From Haloterrigena salina JCM 13891 (GTDB taxonomy: Archaea; Halobacteriota; Halobacteria; Halobacteriales; Natrialbaceae), in the NCBI RefSeq assembly GCF_000337495.1, contig NZ_AOIS01000012.1, positions 24,492 through 88,491 of the forward strand: a stretch of 64,000 nt of DNA. Reading direction: 5' to 3'. This document shows positions 1 to 9,346 of this stretch, one piece after another. Made by a program: the position numbers and the translations under genes. The first letter of the stretch is position 1. Each line of letters starts with the position of its first letter. The notes under the pieces were generated by a model. That model had not been told where the DNA came from and searched no databases. It saw nothing but the letters and a program-made list of their open reading frames with translations.

Positions 1-1
1 G

Positions 2-709
2 CCCGGTTCCTCACGGCTCGGGGCGTTGCTCTCGGCGTCGGCCCACGACCACGGCGTTCGCGTGATCGCGCCGAGTCGCCCCGGCTACGGTCGGTCCGAT
101 CCCCATCCGGACGGGACGTTCGAGACGTGGGCCGCGGACTGCCGGGCGCTGGCGGACACGCTGGGCCTCGAGTCGTTCGCGGTCGCGGGGTTCTCGGGCG
201 GCGGCCCGTACGCGTTGGCTGTCGCCGCGGACCACCCTGACCGGATCACCGATGTCGGCGTGATCGGCGGGCCGGTGCCGGACCACGACGAGAGTCCGTT
301 CGGCTCGCTCGTTCGGTTTCCGCACCTGCTGGGTGCCGTGTTCCGGGTCAGTGCGCTCGTCGCCCGACTCCGCGGCGACCGGGTCGTCGTCGACCAGTTG
401 ACCGATCGATCCGTCGACGACGAAATCGCCCGCATCGTCGGTCGCGACTTCCGTACCGGACTGTCTAACGGGTCCTCCGGCGCGGTCCGCGAGAGCCGAA
501 CGATCGCGAGCGACTGGTCGCTGCCGCTGCCCGATGCCGACGCCGTCGATCTGACCGTTTGGCACGGAGCGGAGGACGAAAACGTCCCGATCGGACCGGT
601 CCGGGCCACATACGAGGACCGGACGGCCATCGACCTCGAGGAGGTCGACGACGATCACCTGGGAACGCTGTGTCGGGTTCGCGACGCAGTCGTCGAACCG
701 TCTGCGTGA
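2..709 (+). CDS. alpha/beta hydrolase, 5' partial
   Basis: Alpha/beta-hydrolase fold enzyme whose beginning lies before the window. The frame is already open at base 2 and reads PGSSRLGALL, the usual continuation of an HG-x-PGSS oxyanion loop, so the TTG at 26 is not the real start. The nucleophile elbow is GFSGGGPYAL. The acid is probably the Asp in GAEDENVP and the catalytic His lies in DDDHLGTL near the C-terminus. The substrate cannot be told from sequence. It converges on the regulator gene that ends at 774. Family assignment is secure; esterase, epoxide hydrolase or haloperoxidase-like activity all remain possible. Confidence 0.85.
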   Translation, partial: PGSSRLGALLSASAHDHGVRVIAPSRPGYGRSDPHPDGTFETWAADCRALADTLGLESFAVAGFSGGGPYALAVAADHPDRITDVGVIGGPVPDHDESPFGSLVRFPHLLGAVFRVSALVARLRGDRVVVDQLTDRSVDDEIARIVGRDFRTGLSNGSSGAVRESRTIASDWSLPLPDADAVDLTVWHGAEDENVPIGPVRATYEDRTAIDLEEVDDDHLGTLCRVRDAVVEPSA

Positions 710-773
710 GCCCGACCAGACGATTCTCAGCGCCGACGAGTCGATCGTGGGACGGCAGACGACCGTTGACCGT

Positions 774-1448
774 TCAGACGCCCGAACCGCTCCGCTCCAT
801 CGCTGCGCGGACGAGTTTGGCCTCGGCCTTGCGCAGATGTTCGCTCGCCGTCGCCGGCGCGCACTCGAGTTCGGCGGCGACATCGGCGTGGGTGGCCGCG
901 CGGGGCTGATCGTAGTAGCCCAACTCGAGCGCGACGGAGACTGCCTCGCGTTGGCGCTCGCTCAGCGTCGCCGCCGGCCGGTCCGGATCGCCGCGCACGG
1001 TCTCGATCTCGTCGATCCGGACGTCGACCGCGTCGCTCGCGCGGTCGAACGCGGCCTGCAGCGACTCCGGGTCGCCCACGACGCGGAAGTGGATGGCCCC
1101 GTCGCGGTAGACGATCGGTCTGCGGGCGACGAAACCGGACTGCATCCGCGCCCGGTGGATCGTCTCGTACATCGGCGTCGCCAGCGGCCGCGCCTCGACG
1201 ATGGCGTAGGTCCACCCGTCCTCCGTGGCGGAGAGATCCACCGACTCGATACCGGGCGTCTCCGTGGCCTCCGCGCGGAACCGCTCGGGATCGCCCTCGA
1301 GGGCGTACAGCAGCGTCTCCACGCCCTCGCGGGTGGGATTACCACCGATGAGCCGCGCTTCCGCGATCCGTTCGGAGTTGGCCAGCAGGTTGTAGAACCT
1401 CGGCGCCGCGTCGGGGTCGACGGTGGCCCGTCCGCGAATGAGCTTCAT
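774..1448 (-). CDS. HTH-10 (bacterio-opsin activator type) transcriptional regulator
   Basis: 224-residue regulator of the haloarchaeal Bat family. The C-terminal ~55 residues (TLSERQREAVSVALELGYYD... then ATASEHLRKAEAKLV) are the HTH-10 DNA-binding domain, which is diagnostic. The N-terminal ~150 residues form the Bat-associated sensory region without a clear PAS or GAF motif. A TATA box (TTTTATAAGT) lies about 27 nt before the ATG, so the transcript is probably leaderless. It is transcribed divergently from the RND exporter gene, 190 bp away, which is therefore a natural candidate target. The ligand and targets are unknown. Confidence 0.88.
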   Translation of the reverse strand: MKLIRGRATVDPDAAPRFYNLLANSERIAEARLIGGNPTREGVETLLYALEGDPERFRAEATETPGIESVDLSATEDGWTYAIVEARPLATPMYETIHRARMQSGFVARRPIVYRDGAIHFRVVGDPESLQAAFDRASDAVDVRIDEIETVRGDPDRPAATLSERQREAVSVALELGYYDQPRAATHADVAAELECAPATASEHLRKAEAKLVRAAMERSGSGV

Positions 1449-1470
1449 CGACCCCTTCTGCCCGAGAGCG

Positions 1471-1480
1471 ACTTATAAAA
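1471..1480 (-). promoter_or_regulatory. TATA box of the Bat-type regulator gene
   Basis: On the minus strand this reads TTTTATAAGT, centred about 27 nt before the ATG at 1448. That is the spacing expected for a leaderless haloarchaeal transcript. Confidence 0.6.
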
Positions 1481-1638
1481 CCACCGTCCATACCTCGCAG
1501 CATCCCTTCCTCGGGTCGATGGGTGGGTTCGCATACGAATCCGATGGTCGAACGCACGCGAGTCACAGACGCGGAGGCGAAAGCGGAGACGGAGACGGAC
1601 ACGAACATGAACGCGATCTCGACGGAGGGACGCATCGA

Positions 1639-4257
1639 ATGGAGCGGCTAGACCGACTCGCGTCGGTCGTCACCGAACGCAGTCGACTGGTGATCCTGCT
1701 GGTACTGGTGATGACGGTCGGGATCGGCGCCAGCGTGACCGGCCTCGAGGAGTCCAACCAGATCACGATCGACGAGGAGTCGGAGTCGGCGGCGGCCGAC
1801 GACTACGTCGCCGAGAACTTCACGGCGGGCGAGGTCAACGCGACGACGTCGGTGATCGCCGTCCGCTACGACGACGGCGACGGTAGCGGCAACGCGCTCT
1901 CCCGCGAGTCGCTGCTCCGGGAACTCGAGTTCCAGCGGGAACTGGTGGCCAACGAGTCGGTCAACGAGACGCTCGTCGCCGAGCGAACCGGCGGAATCGC
2001 GAATATCGTCGCCGCGACGGCGATCACCGAGGACGACGTTCGCGACGACGAGAGACGGAACGAAGCCGATGAGGACGATGAGAAACGGCCATCGACGGAA
2101 CCGACGCTCGAGGAGCAGATCGCCGCCCTCGAGTCGATGGACGACGGCGAGGTCGAGCGGATCGTCGAACGGATCACGGATCCGGACAGCGACCATCCCG
2201 AGCGGGAGCGGGTCTACTCGCTGCTGTCGCGGACGTACGACACCGGATCGGCGACGGCGGACGCGCGGGCGTTCGTCCTCACACAGGAGACCGACGGTCC
2301 GGTGCGGACCGACGTCTCCGTCTCCGATACCGTCGCCGAGGGGCAGGTCGCCGCTCGCGACATCGCGAAGTCCCGGTCCGGACCGGAGACCTACGTGATG
2401 GTCGGGAGCGGACTCGTCGGCGAACAGGAGGACGCGGCGATCGAGGACAGCCTCGCGATCGTCGGCCCGCTGGCGCTGCTGTTCGTCGTCGGGACGCTCT
2501 CGATCGCCTACCGAGACCCGCTGGACGTCGCCCTCGGCCTGGTCGGTATCGTCCTCGTGCTCGTCTGGACGCTCGGAACGATCGGCTGGGCCGGTATCGC
2601 GTTCAATCAGGTGATGGTCGCGATCCCGATACTGCTCATCGGGCTGTCGGTCGACTACGCCTTCCACGTCGTCATGCGGTATCGAGAAGAGTACGGTGAC
2701 AACGGCAGCGACGACGACGGCAGTGACGTCCGCGCCGCCATGACCCGCTCGCTGAACGGCGTCGGACCGGCACTGGCGCTCGTGACGGTCACGACGGCGA
2801 TCGGGTTTCTGGCGAACCTCACGAGTCCGGCGGCCGATCTCCGGCAGTTCGGCGTCGTCGCCGCGATCGGCATCGGGACGACGCTGGTGGTCTTCGGCTG
2901 CTTCGTCCCCGCTTGCAAGGTCGAACTCGACGCCGCGCTGGCGGCCCGCGGCTGGGACCGCTCCGATCGAGCCGTCGGCACCGGCGGCCGCGTCGGCGGA
3001 CTGCTGGCCGGCGGGTCGGGGCTGGCCCGTCGAGCGCCGGTCGCGGTCGTCGTGGTCGCGCTCCTGGTCACCGCCGGCGGCGCGGCCGGCGCGACGCAGC
3101 TCGAGACGTCCTACTCGGCGGAGACGTTCATGGCGGACGAGCCGCCGGCGTGGACCGACGAACTGCCGGACCCGATACGGCCCGGAGACCACTACCTGAA
3201 GGGCGACCGCGAGTACGTCTACGGGACGTTTCGGACGCCCGACCAGCGGGGCGAGGTCCTGATCGAGGGCGCCATCACGGACCCGGCGACCCTCGAGCGC
3301 CTCGAAGCGGCCGAATCGGAGGCCGCCGCGACGCCGGTGACGGTCGACCGGCCGACGGGCGACCCCGCCGTCGACTCGCCGCTGTCGGCGATGGAACGCA
3401 CCGCGGCGACCGACGAGGCGTTCGACGAGACGTTCCGCGAGGCGGACAGCGACGGCGACGGCGTCCCCGACCGGAACCTCGAGGCCGTGTACGACGCCTT
3501 CTTCGAGGCGAACCCGTCGCTGGCGGACCGGTACGTCCACCGGAGCAACGGCGAGTACGTCGCGCTCAGGCTCACGATGGCCGTCGACGGCACTGCCGAC
3601 GCCTCGACGATCAGCGAGCAGGTCGAGGACGCGGCGACGGTCCTCGAGACCGACGCCCTCGAGGCGACCGCCACGGGCCAGCCACTCGTGGCGACGGAGA
3701 CTTCCGAGCAACTCGCGACGACCGTCGCCCAAAGCCTCGCGGTGACGGTCGTCGCGATCCTCGTCCTGCTCACCGCCGTCTTCCGCGCGACGAGAGGGCG
3801 GGCATCGCTGGGTGCCGTCACGCTCGTCCCCGTGGCCGCCGCCGTGAGCTGGTTGCTCGGGACGATGGCGCTGCTCGGGATACCGATCAACGCCGTCACC
3901 GCGCTCGTCGGCAGCATCGCGCTCGGACTGGGCGTCGACTACGCGATCCACGTCACCGAACGGTTCGGCGGGGAACTCGAGGGCGGCGCCGACGCGGCGA
4001 CGGCGTTGCGCCGGACGGTGGTCGGCACCGGCGGCGCGCTCCTGAGCAGTGCCGTCACGACGGCGGCCGGCTTCGGCGTGCTCGGCCTCGCCCTGCTCCC
4101 CGCGCTCCGCCAGTTCGGGATCAGCCTCGCGATCGGGATCGCGTACGCGTTCCTCGCCAGCGTCGTCGTGTTACCGAGCCTGCTTGCCTGCTGGGTCCGA
4201 TACGGTCCCGGCACGGTGACGGAGTCGGAGCCGACGGCGGTCGCCGGCGACGACTGA
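1639..4257 (+). CDS. RND/MMPL superfamily exporter
   Basis: 872-residue inner-membrane transporter with the duplicated RND layout: one N-terminal helix, a large extracytoplasmic loop, five helices, then the same again. Each half carries the family motif before the fourth helix: LSVDYAFHV near residue 335 and GVDYAIHV near residue 764. The second extracytoplasmic loop contains DSDGDGVPDRN near residue 603, an EF-hand-like calcium loop. The start was placed at ATG 1639 (MERLDRLASV...) because the 72 upstream in-frame residues are low-complexity and lack any membrane segment. It lies divergent from the Bat-type regulator. Substrate unknown; lipids or hydrophobic compounds are typical for the family. 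Confidence 0.88.
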   Translation: MERLDRLASVVTERSRLVILLVLVMTVGIGASVTGLEESNQITIDEESESAAADDYVAENFTAGEVNATTSVIAVRYDDGDGSGNALSRESLLRELEFQRELVANESVNETLVAERTGGIANIVAATAITEDDVRDDERRNEADEDDEKRPSTEPTLEEQIAALESMDDGEVERIVERITDPDSDHPERERVYSLLSRTYDTGSATADARAFVLTQETDGPVRTDVSVSDTVAEGQVAARDIAKSRSGPETYVMVGSGLVGEQEDAAIEDSLAIVGPLALLFVVGTLSIAYRDPLDVALGLVGIVLVLVWTLGTIGWAGIAFNQVMVAIPILLIGLSVDYAFHVVMRYREEYGDNGSDDDGSDVRAAMTRSLNGVGPALALVTVTTAIGFLANLTSPAADLRQFGVVAAIGIGTTLVVFGCFVPACKVELDAALAARGWDRSDRAVGTGGRVGGLLAGGSGLARRAPVAVVVVALLVTAGGAAGATQLETSYSAETFMADEPPAWTDELPDPIRPGDHYLKGDREYVYGTFRTPDQRGEVLIEGAITDPATLERLEAAESEAAATPVTVDRPTGDPAVDSPLSAMERTAATDEAFDETFREADSDGDGVPDRNLEAVYDAFFEANPSLADRYVHRSNGEYVALRLTMAVDGTADASTISEQVEDAATVLETDALEATATGQPLVATETSEQLATTVAQSLAVTVVAILVLLTAVFRATRGRASLGAVTLVPVAAAVSWLLGTMALLGIPINAVTALVGSIALGLGVDYAIHVTERFGGELEGGADAATALRRTVVGTGGALLSSAVTTAAGFGVLGLALLPALRQFGISLAIGIAYAFLASVVVLPSLLACWVRYGPGTVTESEPTAVAGDD

Positions 4258-4334
4258 CCGGCGGAACCGCTCGAGTCGGAGGGCGGTTCAGTTTCGGCGA
4301 GAAGGGAGACGGCGAGCGAGCGTCAGACCGGCCA

Positions 4335-5138
4335 TCAGTCGGTCAGCCCGTAGCCGATCTTGAACAGGTAGACGTCGATCGCCAGCACGAGGACGGTAGC
4401 CGCCGTGAGCACCCCGAGCGCGAACAGCGGCGCGAACTCGGTGTACGGTGTGGGGAGGATGCCGACGCCAATTAGGTCCGAGTGGCCCAGCAGTCCGTAC
4501 CGGACGCTGTCGACCATGTAGACCATCGGGTTCACCAGCGATATCTGGATCTGCCAGCTCTGCTCGAACGTCTCGAGCGAGTAGAAGACGGCGCCGAAGA
4601 ACACCAGCGGGCGGAGGATGAACTGGTTCATCACGGTCAGATCGTCGAAGTCGCGGGCGACGAGCCCGCCGATAATCCCGAAACCGGCGAACAGCGCCGT
4701 GATGACGACCATCGTGGCCACGAGGAACAGACCGTGTTCGATGCTGATCGGCACGAACAGCCGGCCCACGACGGCGATGATGACGCCGACGATGAGCCCC
4801 CGCACTGCGCTGGCCGCGACGTAGGCGACGACCATCTCGGCGTAGGACAGCGGCGAGGTCAGCGTCTCGTGGATGTACTCGTTCCACCTGCCGTGGAAGA
4901 TCGAGAACGAGGCGTTCTCGAAGGCGTTCGAAATCGCCCCGAGGACGACCAGCCCGGGGACGATAAAGAGGATGTAATCGAAGCCAGCGATCTGATCGAT
5001 CCGGCCGCCGAGGATCAACCCGAAGACGGCGAAGTAGAGGACGTTCGTGATCGCCGGCGGCATGAACGTGTTCTTCGGACGGCGAACGAACCGCAGCACC
5101 TCGCGCCGGAACAGCGCGCGGAAGCCGACCGACAGCAT
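4335..5138 (-). CDS. ABC-2 type transporter permease
   Basis: 267-residue permease with six predicted hydrophobic segments and the ABC-2 family pattern (amphipathic N-terminal FRREVLRFVRRPK, then FIVPGLVVLGAISNAFENASFSIF). It is the membrane partner of the ATPase encoded immediately upstream: the ATPase stop and this start share one base (TGATG), so the two are co-translated. Such two-gene exporters in haloarchaea are related to drug or polysaccharide exporters; the substrate is not evident here. Confidence 0.9.
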   Translation of the reverse strand: MLSVGFRALFRREVLRFVRRPKNTFMPPAITNVLYFAVFGLILGGRIDQIAGFDYILFIVPGLVVLGAISNAFENASFSIFHGRWNEYIHETLTSPLSYAEMVVAYVAASAVRGLIVGVIIAVVGRLFVPISIEHGLFLVATMVVITALFAGFGIIGGLVARDFDDLTVMNQFILRPLVFFGAVFYSLETFEQSWQIQISLVNPMVYMVDSVRYGLLGHSDLIGVGILPTPYTEFAPLFALGVLTAATVLVLAIDVYLFKIGYGLTD

Positions 5139-6166
5139 CAGGCCACCCCCTCCTGTTCGCGCTCGGACGGACGGCTCTCATCTGCTTCGTCCGCCCCGTC
5201 CGCGCTCGAAGCCGACGACCGGGTCACCGTCCGGTCGTCACTCCGGGTCAGATCGACGAAGATCTCCTCGAGCGACGTGCGGGTGATCTCGAGGTCGGCG
5301 ATCTCGTGGCCCCGCGCCTCGAGGTCGTTCAACAGTTGCGGTGCGGTCGAACCGCCGTCGTCGACGCGGACCTCGAGGCTGTCGCCGGTCGTCGTCACCT
5401 CGTGGGCGTACGCGCCGAGGTCGGTCTCGAGGTCGGCCGCCGCGCTCGCGGAGACGCCGGACTCGAGGCGGACGGAGATCGTGTCGGTACCGCGCTCCTT
5501 CAGTTCGTCCGGCGTCGCGACGGTCACCTTCCGGCCCTCGTTCATGATCGCGACCCGGTCACAGAGGCGCTCGGCCTCCTCGATGTAGTGGGTCGTCAGG
5601 AGGATCGTCGTCCCCTCCTCGTTGAGTTCCGTCACGAGTTCCCAGAGATCGTGGCGCAACTGGACGTCGACGCCGGCCGTGGGCTCGTCTAAGATGAGCA
5701 GGTCGGGATCGGTCACTAGCGCCCGCGCGAGCAGTAGGCGACGTTTCATCCCGCCGGAGAGCCAGTCGAAGCGCTCGTCGCGCTTGTCGTAGATCCCGAC
5801 GCGCTTGAGCACCTCGTCGGCGCGCTCGGCGGCCTCGTCCTCGGGAACGCCGTGGTAGCCGGCCTTGTGCATCAGCACTTCCTTGATGGGGAAGAACCGA
5901 TCGACGTTGAACTCCTGTGGCGCCAGTCCGATCGCGTCGCGGGCCTGTCGGTACTCCGCCTCGACGTCGTGGCCGAAGACCCGCGCCTCGCCGCCGGACT
6001 TGCGGACCAGGCCGACCAGCGTGTTGATAAAGGTCGTCTTGCCCGCGCCGTTGGGGCCGAGCAGGCCGAAGAACTCGCCCTCCTCGACGGTCAGCGACAG
6101 CTCCTGCAGCGCGCGCAAGTCGCCGTATTCCTTCACGAGATCGGTCGTCTCGATGGCCGGTGGCAT
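5138..6166 (-). CDS. ABC transporter ATP-binding protein
   Basis: 342-residue ATPase. Walker A is GPNGAGKTT, the signature is LSGGMKRRLLLARAL, and Walker B is LLILDEPTAGVD, followed by the switch His in LLTTHYIEEA. About 100 residues follow the nucleotide-binding domain (ELKERGTDTISVRLESG...), the DrrA-like C-terminal domain found on ABC-2 exporter ATPases. Start chosen at ATG 6166 (MPPAIETTDLVKEYG); the frame is open upstream but shows no family similarity there. It forms a pair with the permease that overlaps its stop. Confidence 0.92.
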   Translation of the reverse strand: MPPAIETTDLVKEYGDLRALQELSLTVEEGEFFGLLGPNGAGKTTFINTLVGLVRKSGGEARVFGHDVEAEYRQARDAIGLAPQEFNVDRFFPIKEVLMHKAGYHGVPEDEAAERADEVLKRVGIYDKRDERFDWLSGGMKRRLLLARALVTDPDLLILDEPTAGVDVQLRHDLWELVTELNEEGTTILLTTHYIEEAERLCDRVAIMNEGRKVTVATPDELKERGTDTISVRLESGVSASAAADLETDLGAYAHEVTTTGDSLEVRVDDGGSTAPQLLNDLEARGHEIADLEITRTSLEEIFVDLTRSDDRTVTRSSASSADGADEADESRPSEREQEGVA

Positions 6167-6321
6167 CGGCGGTGAGTCGGCCCCGACCGCGGTTAAGAAT
6201 GTTGATTGCGGCCCTCGAGGCGGCCGTTTCGGACGGTTTTGCCGGTTCGTCGGTCGACTGCGCGTCGTCGAGGCGAATGAGTCGGCCGTCGTGGCGGATG
6301 GATCGACCGCCGTCGCACCGA

Positions 6322-7500
6322 TCAGTCCGCGGCCCGCAGTTGGCTGCTGGGGTTGACCGCGCCGCTTTTCTGAACGATGTCGAAGGCGGTCATCACGTCG
6401 GATCGAGAGATTAGGCCGACGAGGTCGCCGTCTTCGACGACGAGCAGCCGCCCGATATCGTTCTCGCGCATCTCCTCGATCGCCGTCATCGCGTCCGAGT
6501 CCGGCGTGATCGTCCGCAGGTCGGTCGTCATCACCTCGTCGACCGTGAACGCGTCGCGTTCGACCGGATCGATCTCGCGGGCGTCGGTCAGCGTCACGAG
6601 TCCGACGAGGCGTTCGCCCTCGAACCCGCTGGTGTCGATGACCGGGTAGCCGGTGTGGCGCTCGGTGAACATCCGCTGGACCAGCTCCGCCACCGTGGTC
6701 TCGGGTTCGACCGTGTGGAGATCGCTGGCGGGCGTCATGATGTCGCCGACGGTGACGTCCTGGAACGCGGCCTTCATCGTCACCTGCTGGGCCTCGCTCG
6801 AGGCGGCGATGTAGACGAAGAAGGCGACGCCGATGAAGATGATGCTGAACTGCATGAGTCCGATCAGACCCATGACGACAGCCAGCAGCTTGCCGACGCC
6901 GGCGGCCTGCTGGGTAGCCGTCGCGTAGGGGCGGCTGCGGGCGAGAAACGCGCGGAGAACCCGCCCGCCGTCCATCGGGAACGCGGGGATCATGTTGAAG
7001 ACCGCGAGCACGACGTTCAGAATAGCGAGGTAGCCGAGAACGAACCTGGCGCCGTCGAGGCTTTCGGGGACCGCCAGAAAGAGCGCGTACGAACCGACGC
7101 CGACGAGCACGGAGACGATCGGACCGGCGATGGCGATGGTGAGCTCCTGTCGCCAGTCCTCGGGCATCTCCGAGAGCGCGGCGATGCCGCCGAACAGCCA
7201 GAGCGTGATCGAGTCGATCGGAAACCCGTAGCGCTGGGCCGTCAGCGAGTGGCCGAGTTCGTGGAGCACGACGCCGACGAACAGCCCGATCGCCGCGGTC
7301 AGGCCGAGTAGCCACGGCATCGTCCCGGCGGTGATCGCGCCGACGTCGATGCCCGCCGCGAGCCCGTCGTTGAGCAGCCCCGCGACGGGTTCGATCTGTT
7401 CGCCGATGAGATAGGCGAACAGCGGGAGCACCAACAGAAACGTGAGGTCCAACTTGATCGGAATCCCGAACAGGGATCCGATTCGAAAACTCCGAGGCAT
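6322..7500 (-). CDS. site-2 protease-like M50 metalloprotease with CBS pair
   Basis: 392-residue intramembrane metalloprotease. Zinc motif HELGH sits in a membrane helix at residues 80-84; the second motif (NMIPAFPMDGGR) supplies the third, aspartate ligand. The C-terminal ~150 residues hold two CBS domains (DIMTPASDLHTV... and EVMTTDLRTITPD...), which usually sense adenosine nucleotides. It probably cleaves a membrane-bound regulator; the substrate is unknown. The start at ATG 7500 is supported by a TATA-like GTTTTTAAGG about 28 nt upstream, consistent with a leaderless message. Confidence 0.9.
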   Translation of the reverse strand: MPRSFRIGSLFGIPIKLDLTFLLVLPLFAYLIGEQIEPVAGLLNDGLAAGIDVGAITAGTMPWLLGLTAAIGLFVGVVLHELGHSLTAQRYGFPIDSITLWLFGGIAALSEMPEDWRQELTIAIAGPIVSVLVGVGSYALFLAVPESLDGARFVLGYLAILNVVLAVFNMIPAFPMDGGRVLRAFLARSRPYATATQQAAGVGKLLAVVMGLIGLMQFSIIFIGVAFFVYIAASSEAQQVTMKAAFQDVTVGDIMTPASDLHTVEPETTVAELVQRMFTERHTGYPVIDTSGFEGERLVGLVTLTDAREIDPVERDAFTVDEVMTTDLRTITPDSDAMTAIEEMRENDIGRLLVVEDGDLVGLISRSDVMTAFDIVQKSGAVNPSSQLRAAD

Positions 7501-7523
7501 GCCCCATGTTACCCGTGGAAAGG

Positions 7524-7533
7524 CCTTAAAAAC
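7524..7533 (-). promoter_or_regulatory. TATA box of the M50-CBS protease gene
   Basis: GTTTTTAAGG on the minus strand, centred 28 nt before the ATG at 7500. This fits a leaderless haloarchaeal promoter and helps decide the start codon. Confidence 0.5.
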
Positions 7534-8025
7534 GCCGACGGAGGGGGGTGGGTCGCCGTTTGTCCCCGATTCTCGGCCCCGTCGCGTACTCGCCGGGCGC
7601 CCAGCGGGATCGGACTGCCAGTAGACCGCTGTTCGCTCGATTCGCTCGACTATCACCGAGATTAGAGCTCGAGCCGAAATCTGCCGGAATCGATGAATAG
7701 GGAGGCTCGATACGGCCATTGTCGCATTACTGGCATCCAGTATTAATATTCCTTATACGCTCTGCAGGTGCCTGATTTCTCGCTACCAATACTGTGATAA
7801 AGTGATACACAGTTATTCTGTTTCTAGTCGTTCCCGGCAACGTTCGCCCGCAGTCATTTTCCAGTTCCAGTACGGTGATTCCTCTCGTGAATATCTGACT
7901 CGGCTAGAGAGAACCGCTCACATGCGCCGAGTGGACTTTCTCGTCTCAGTAGCTACTGTGACATCCGTATTCTAAGGCATATAATGTCACTAGGACTCTT
8001 TTCCGAATATGGACTCGGTGTGCAA
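7534..8025. other. AT-rich intergenic region, no gene seen
   Basis: About 490 bp with visibly lower GC than its neighbours and no convincing coding frame on either strand. It contains an inverted repeat, GTGACAT (7959-7965) with ATGTCAC (7985-7991), roughly 75 bp before the small winged-helix gene. This could be a regulator-binding site or a foreign insertion. Nothing else was recognised. Confidence 0.4.
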
Positions 8026-8036
8026 TAACTTTATAC
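8026..8036 (+). promoter_or_regulatory. TATA box of the small winged-helix gene
   Basis: The sequence ATAACTTTATA lies 27-37 nt before ATG 8063. The spacing suggests a leaderless message and favours 8063 (or 8066) over the in-frame ATG at 8009, which precedes the TATA box. Confidence 0.5.
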
Positions 8037-8062
8037 AGATGTTCGTCGATTGTGTAAATACG

Positions 8063-8293
8063 ATGATGGAACAGACCCACACCGATCCCGGACTCACCGA
8101 ACTACCGACCGAACTCAACTCCGCACAGGGGAAGCTCGTCTACCTCTACCTCGAGGCGACTGACGGGGCAACGGTCGACGAACTGGGTCAGGTGCTTTCC
8201 ATGCGGAAGATCGACATCCTGAGCGTCTGCAACTCGCTCTCGAGCCAGCAGCTGATCGAGAAGTGCGACGGAACGTACGTGCCGACTCGCTGA
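8063..8293 (+). CDS. small winged-helix DNA-binding protein
   Basis: 76-residue protein, almost all one winged-helix domain: SAQGKLVYLYLEATDGATVDELGQVL..., then KIDILSVCNSLSSQQLIEKCDGTYVPT. This fits the TrmB/MarR-like small regulators common in haloarchaea. No ligand-binding domain is present, so it may act alone or as a dimer. The start at 8063 is supported by the TATA box just upstream. A second ATG follows directly, at 8066. Target genes are unknown. Confidence 0.7.
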   Translation: MMEQTHTDPGLTELPTELNSAQGKLVYLYLEATDGATVDELGQVLSMRKIDILSVCNSLSSQQLIEKCDGTYVPTR

Positions 8294-8538
8294 TTTTCAG
8301 CACCGACCGTGCCGCGTTGGGCGTGCACCGATCGCTCGTCACCGAGCCGCCGGCTCGTCGATTGTCGTCCGACCCGGCCTCGAGGACGGACTCGATCGCA
8401 TCGGATTCCGAACTGCTGGTCGGATTCCAATACTGCCGATCCGTTCGTCCACGTACGTGGCCGCGGACCCGCATCCAGCGCGTGCTTCGAAGCCTTTATC
8501 CGCACGGTAGGCCTGCGTTTTCGTAAGTAACCACAACC

Positions 8539-9069
8539 ATGTCCGACAAACCCGCCTCAATGTACCGGGAGATTAGCAAGCCGGCCTACACGCGACGCGA
8601 GTACATCACCGGCATCCCGGGCTCCAAGATTGCACAGCACAAGATGGGCGACATCAGCGCCGATCCCGAGGACTACCCGGTCCAGATCAGCCTCATCACC
8701 GAGGAAGAGGTTCAGCTCCGCCACGGGAGCCTCGAGGCCTCGCGCCTCTCGGCCAATCGCCACATGCTGAAAAGCGCCGGCGAGAACAACTACAAGATGA
8801 TCCTCCGGAAGTTCCCCCACCACGTCATCCGCGAGAACAAGCAGGCGACGGGTGCGGGTGCGGACCGTGTTTCCGACGGGATGCGACAGGCCTTCGGGAA
8901 GATCGTCGGCACCGCCGCGCGTATCGACGCCGGCGAGCGCATCTTCACCATCTGGTGTGACGTCGACGACGCCGAGTTCGCCAAGGAGGCGATGCGTCGC
9001 GCCTACAACAAGATCTCGCCGCCGTGTCGCGTCGTCGTCGAGAAGGGCGAAGAGCAGCTTATCGCCTAA
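8539..9069 (+). CDS. rpl10e: 50S ribosomal protein L10e (L16 family)
   Basis: 176-residue ribosomal protein of the large subunit, placed near the central protuberance and tRNA-binding region. Begins [31 protein letters not shown] and contains [17 protein letters not shown], characteristic of archaeal L10e. Full length, single-gene unit. A strong inverted repeat follows the stop. Confidence 0.97.
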   Translation: MSDKPASMYREISKPAYTRREYITGIPGSKIAQHKMGDISADPEDYPVQISLITEEEVQLRHGSLEASRLSANRHMLKSAGENNYKMILRKFPHHVIRENKQATGAGADRVSDGMRQAFGKIVGTAARIDAGERIFTIWCDVDDAEFAKEAMRRAYNKISPPCRVVVEKGEEQLIA

Positions 9070-9089
9070 AGAACGAAGTTTTGCTCTGC

Positions 9090-9108
9090 GGGCCGCCGTT
9101 GGCGGCCC
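9090..9108 (+). terminator. hairpin after rpl10e
   Basis: A perfect 8-bp stem (GGGCCGCC, loop GTT, GGCGGCCC) lies 20 nt after the rpl10e stop. It is flanked by TTTTGC on the left and GGCAAAA on the right, which extends the pairing imperfectly. It probably marks the 3' end of the transcript. Confidence 0.5.
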
Positions 9109-9346
9109 TCGGCAAAAATTCGATTAAAAACACTCCTCCCTCCGTTCCGAACGCATAGCGTTCTCCACGTCGGTCGTCGGTCCGCTCGCTCTCTTCGGTC
9201 GCTCGCGGTCGTAATTGGGTAGTGCCTACCCTTCCCTGAGTCGTGCGTCTCTCGCGTCTGCTCGAGACGCACTCCCGGCCACGGTTACGGCCTCGAGTCC
9301 GCCCGTCTCGAGCACCTTTTTGTCCCTCTACTCCCGAGTGCCGACT

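Noticed and set aside
1648..3951. 767-residue open frame antisense to the RND exporter
   Set aside because: Arg/Asp-rich composition without hydrophobic segments; a shadow of a GC-rich gene in the opposite frame.
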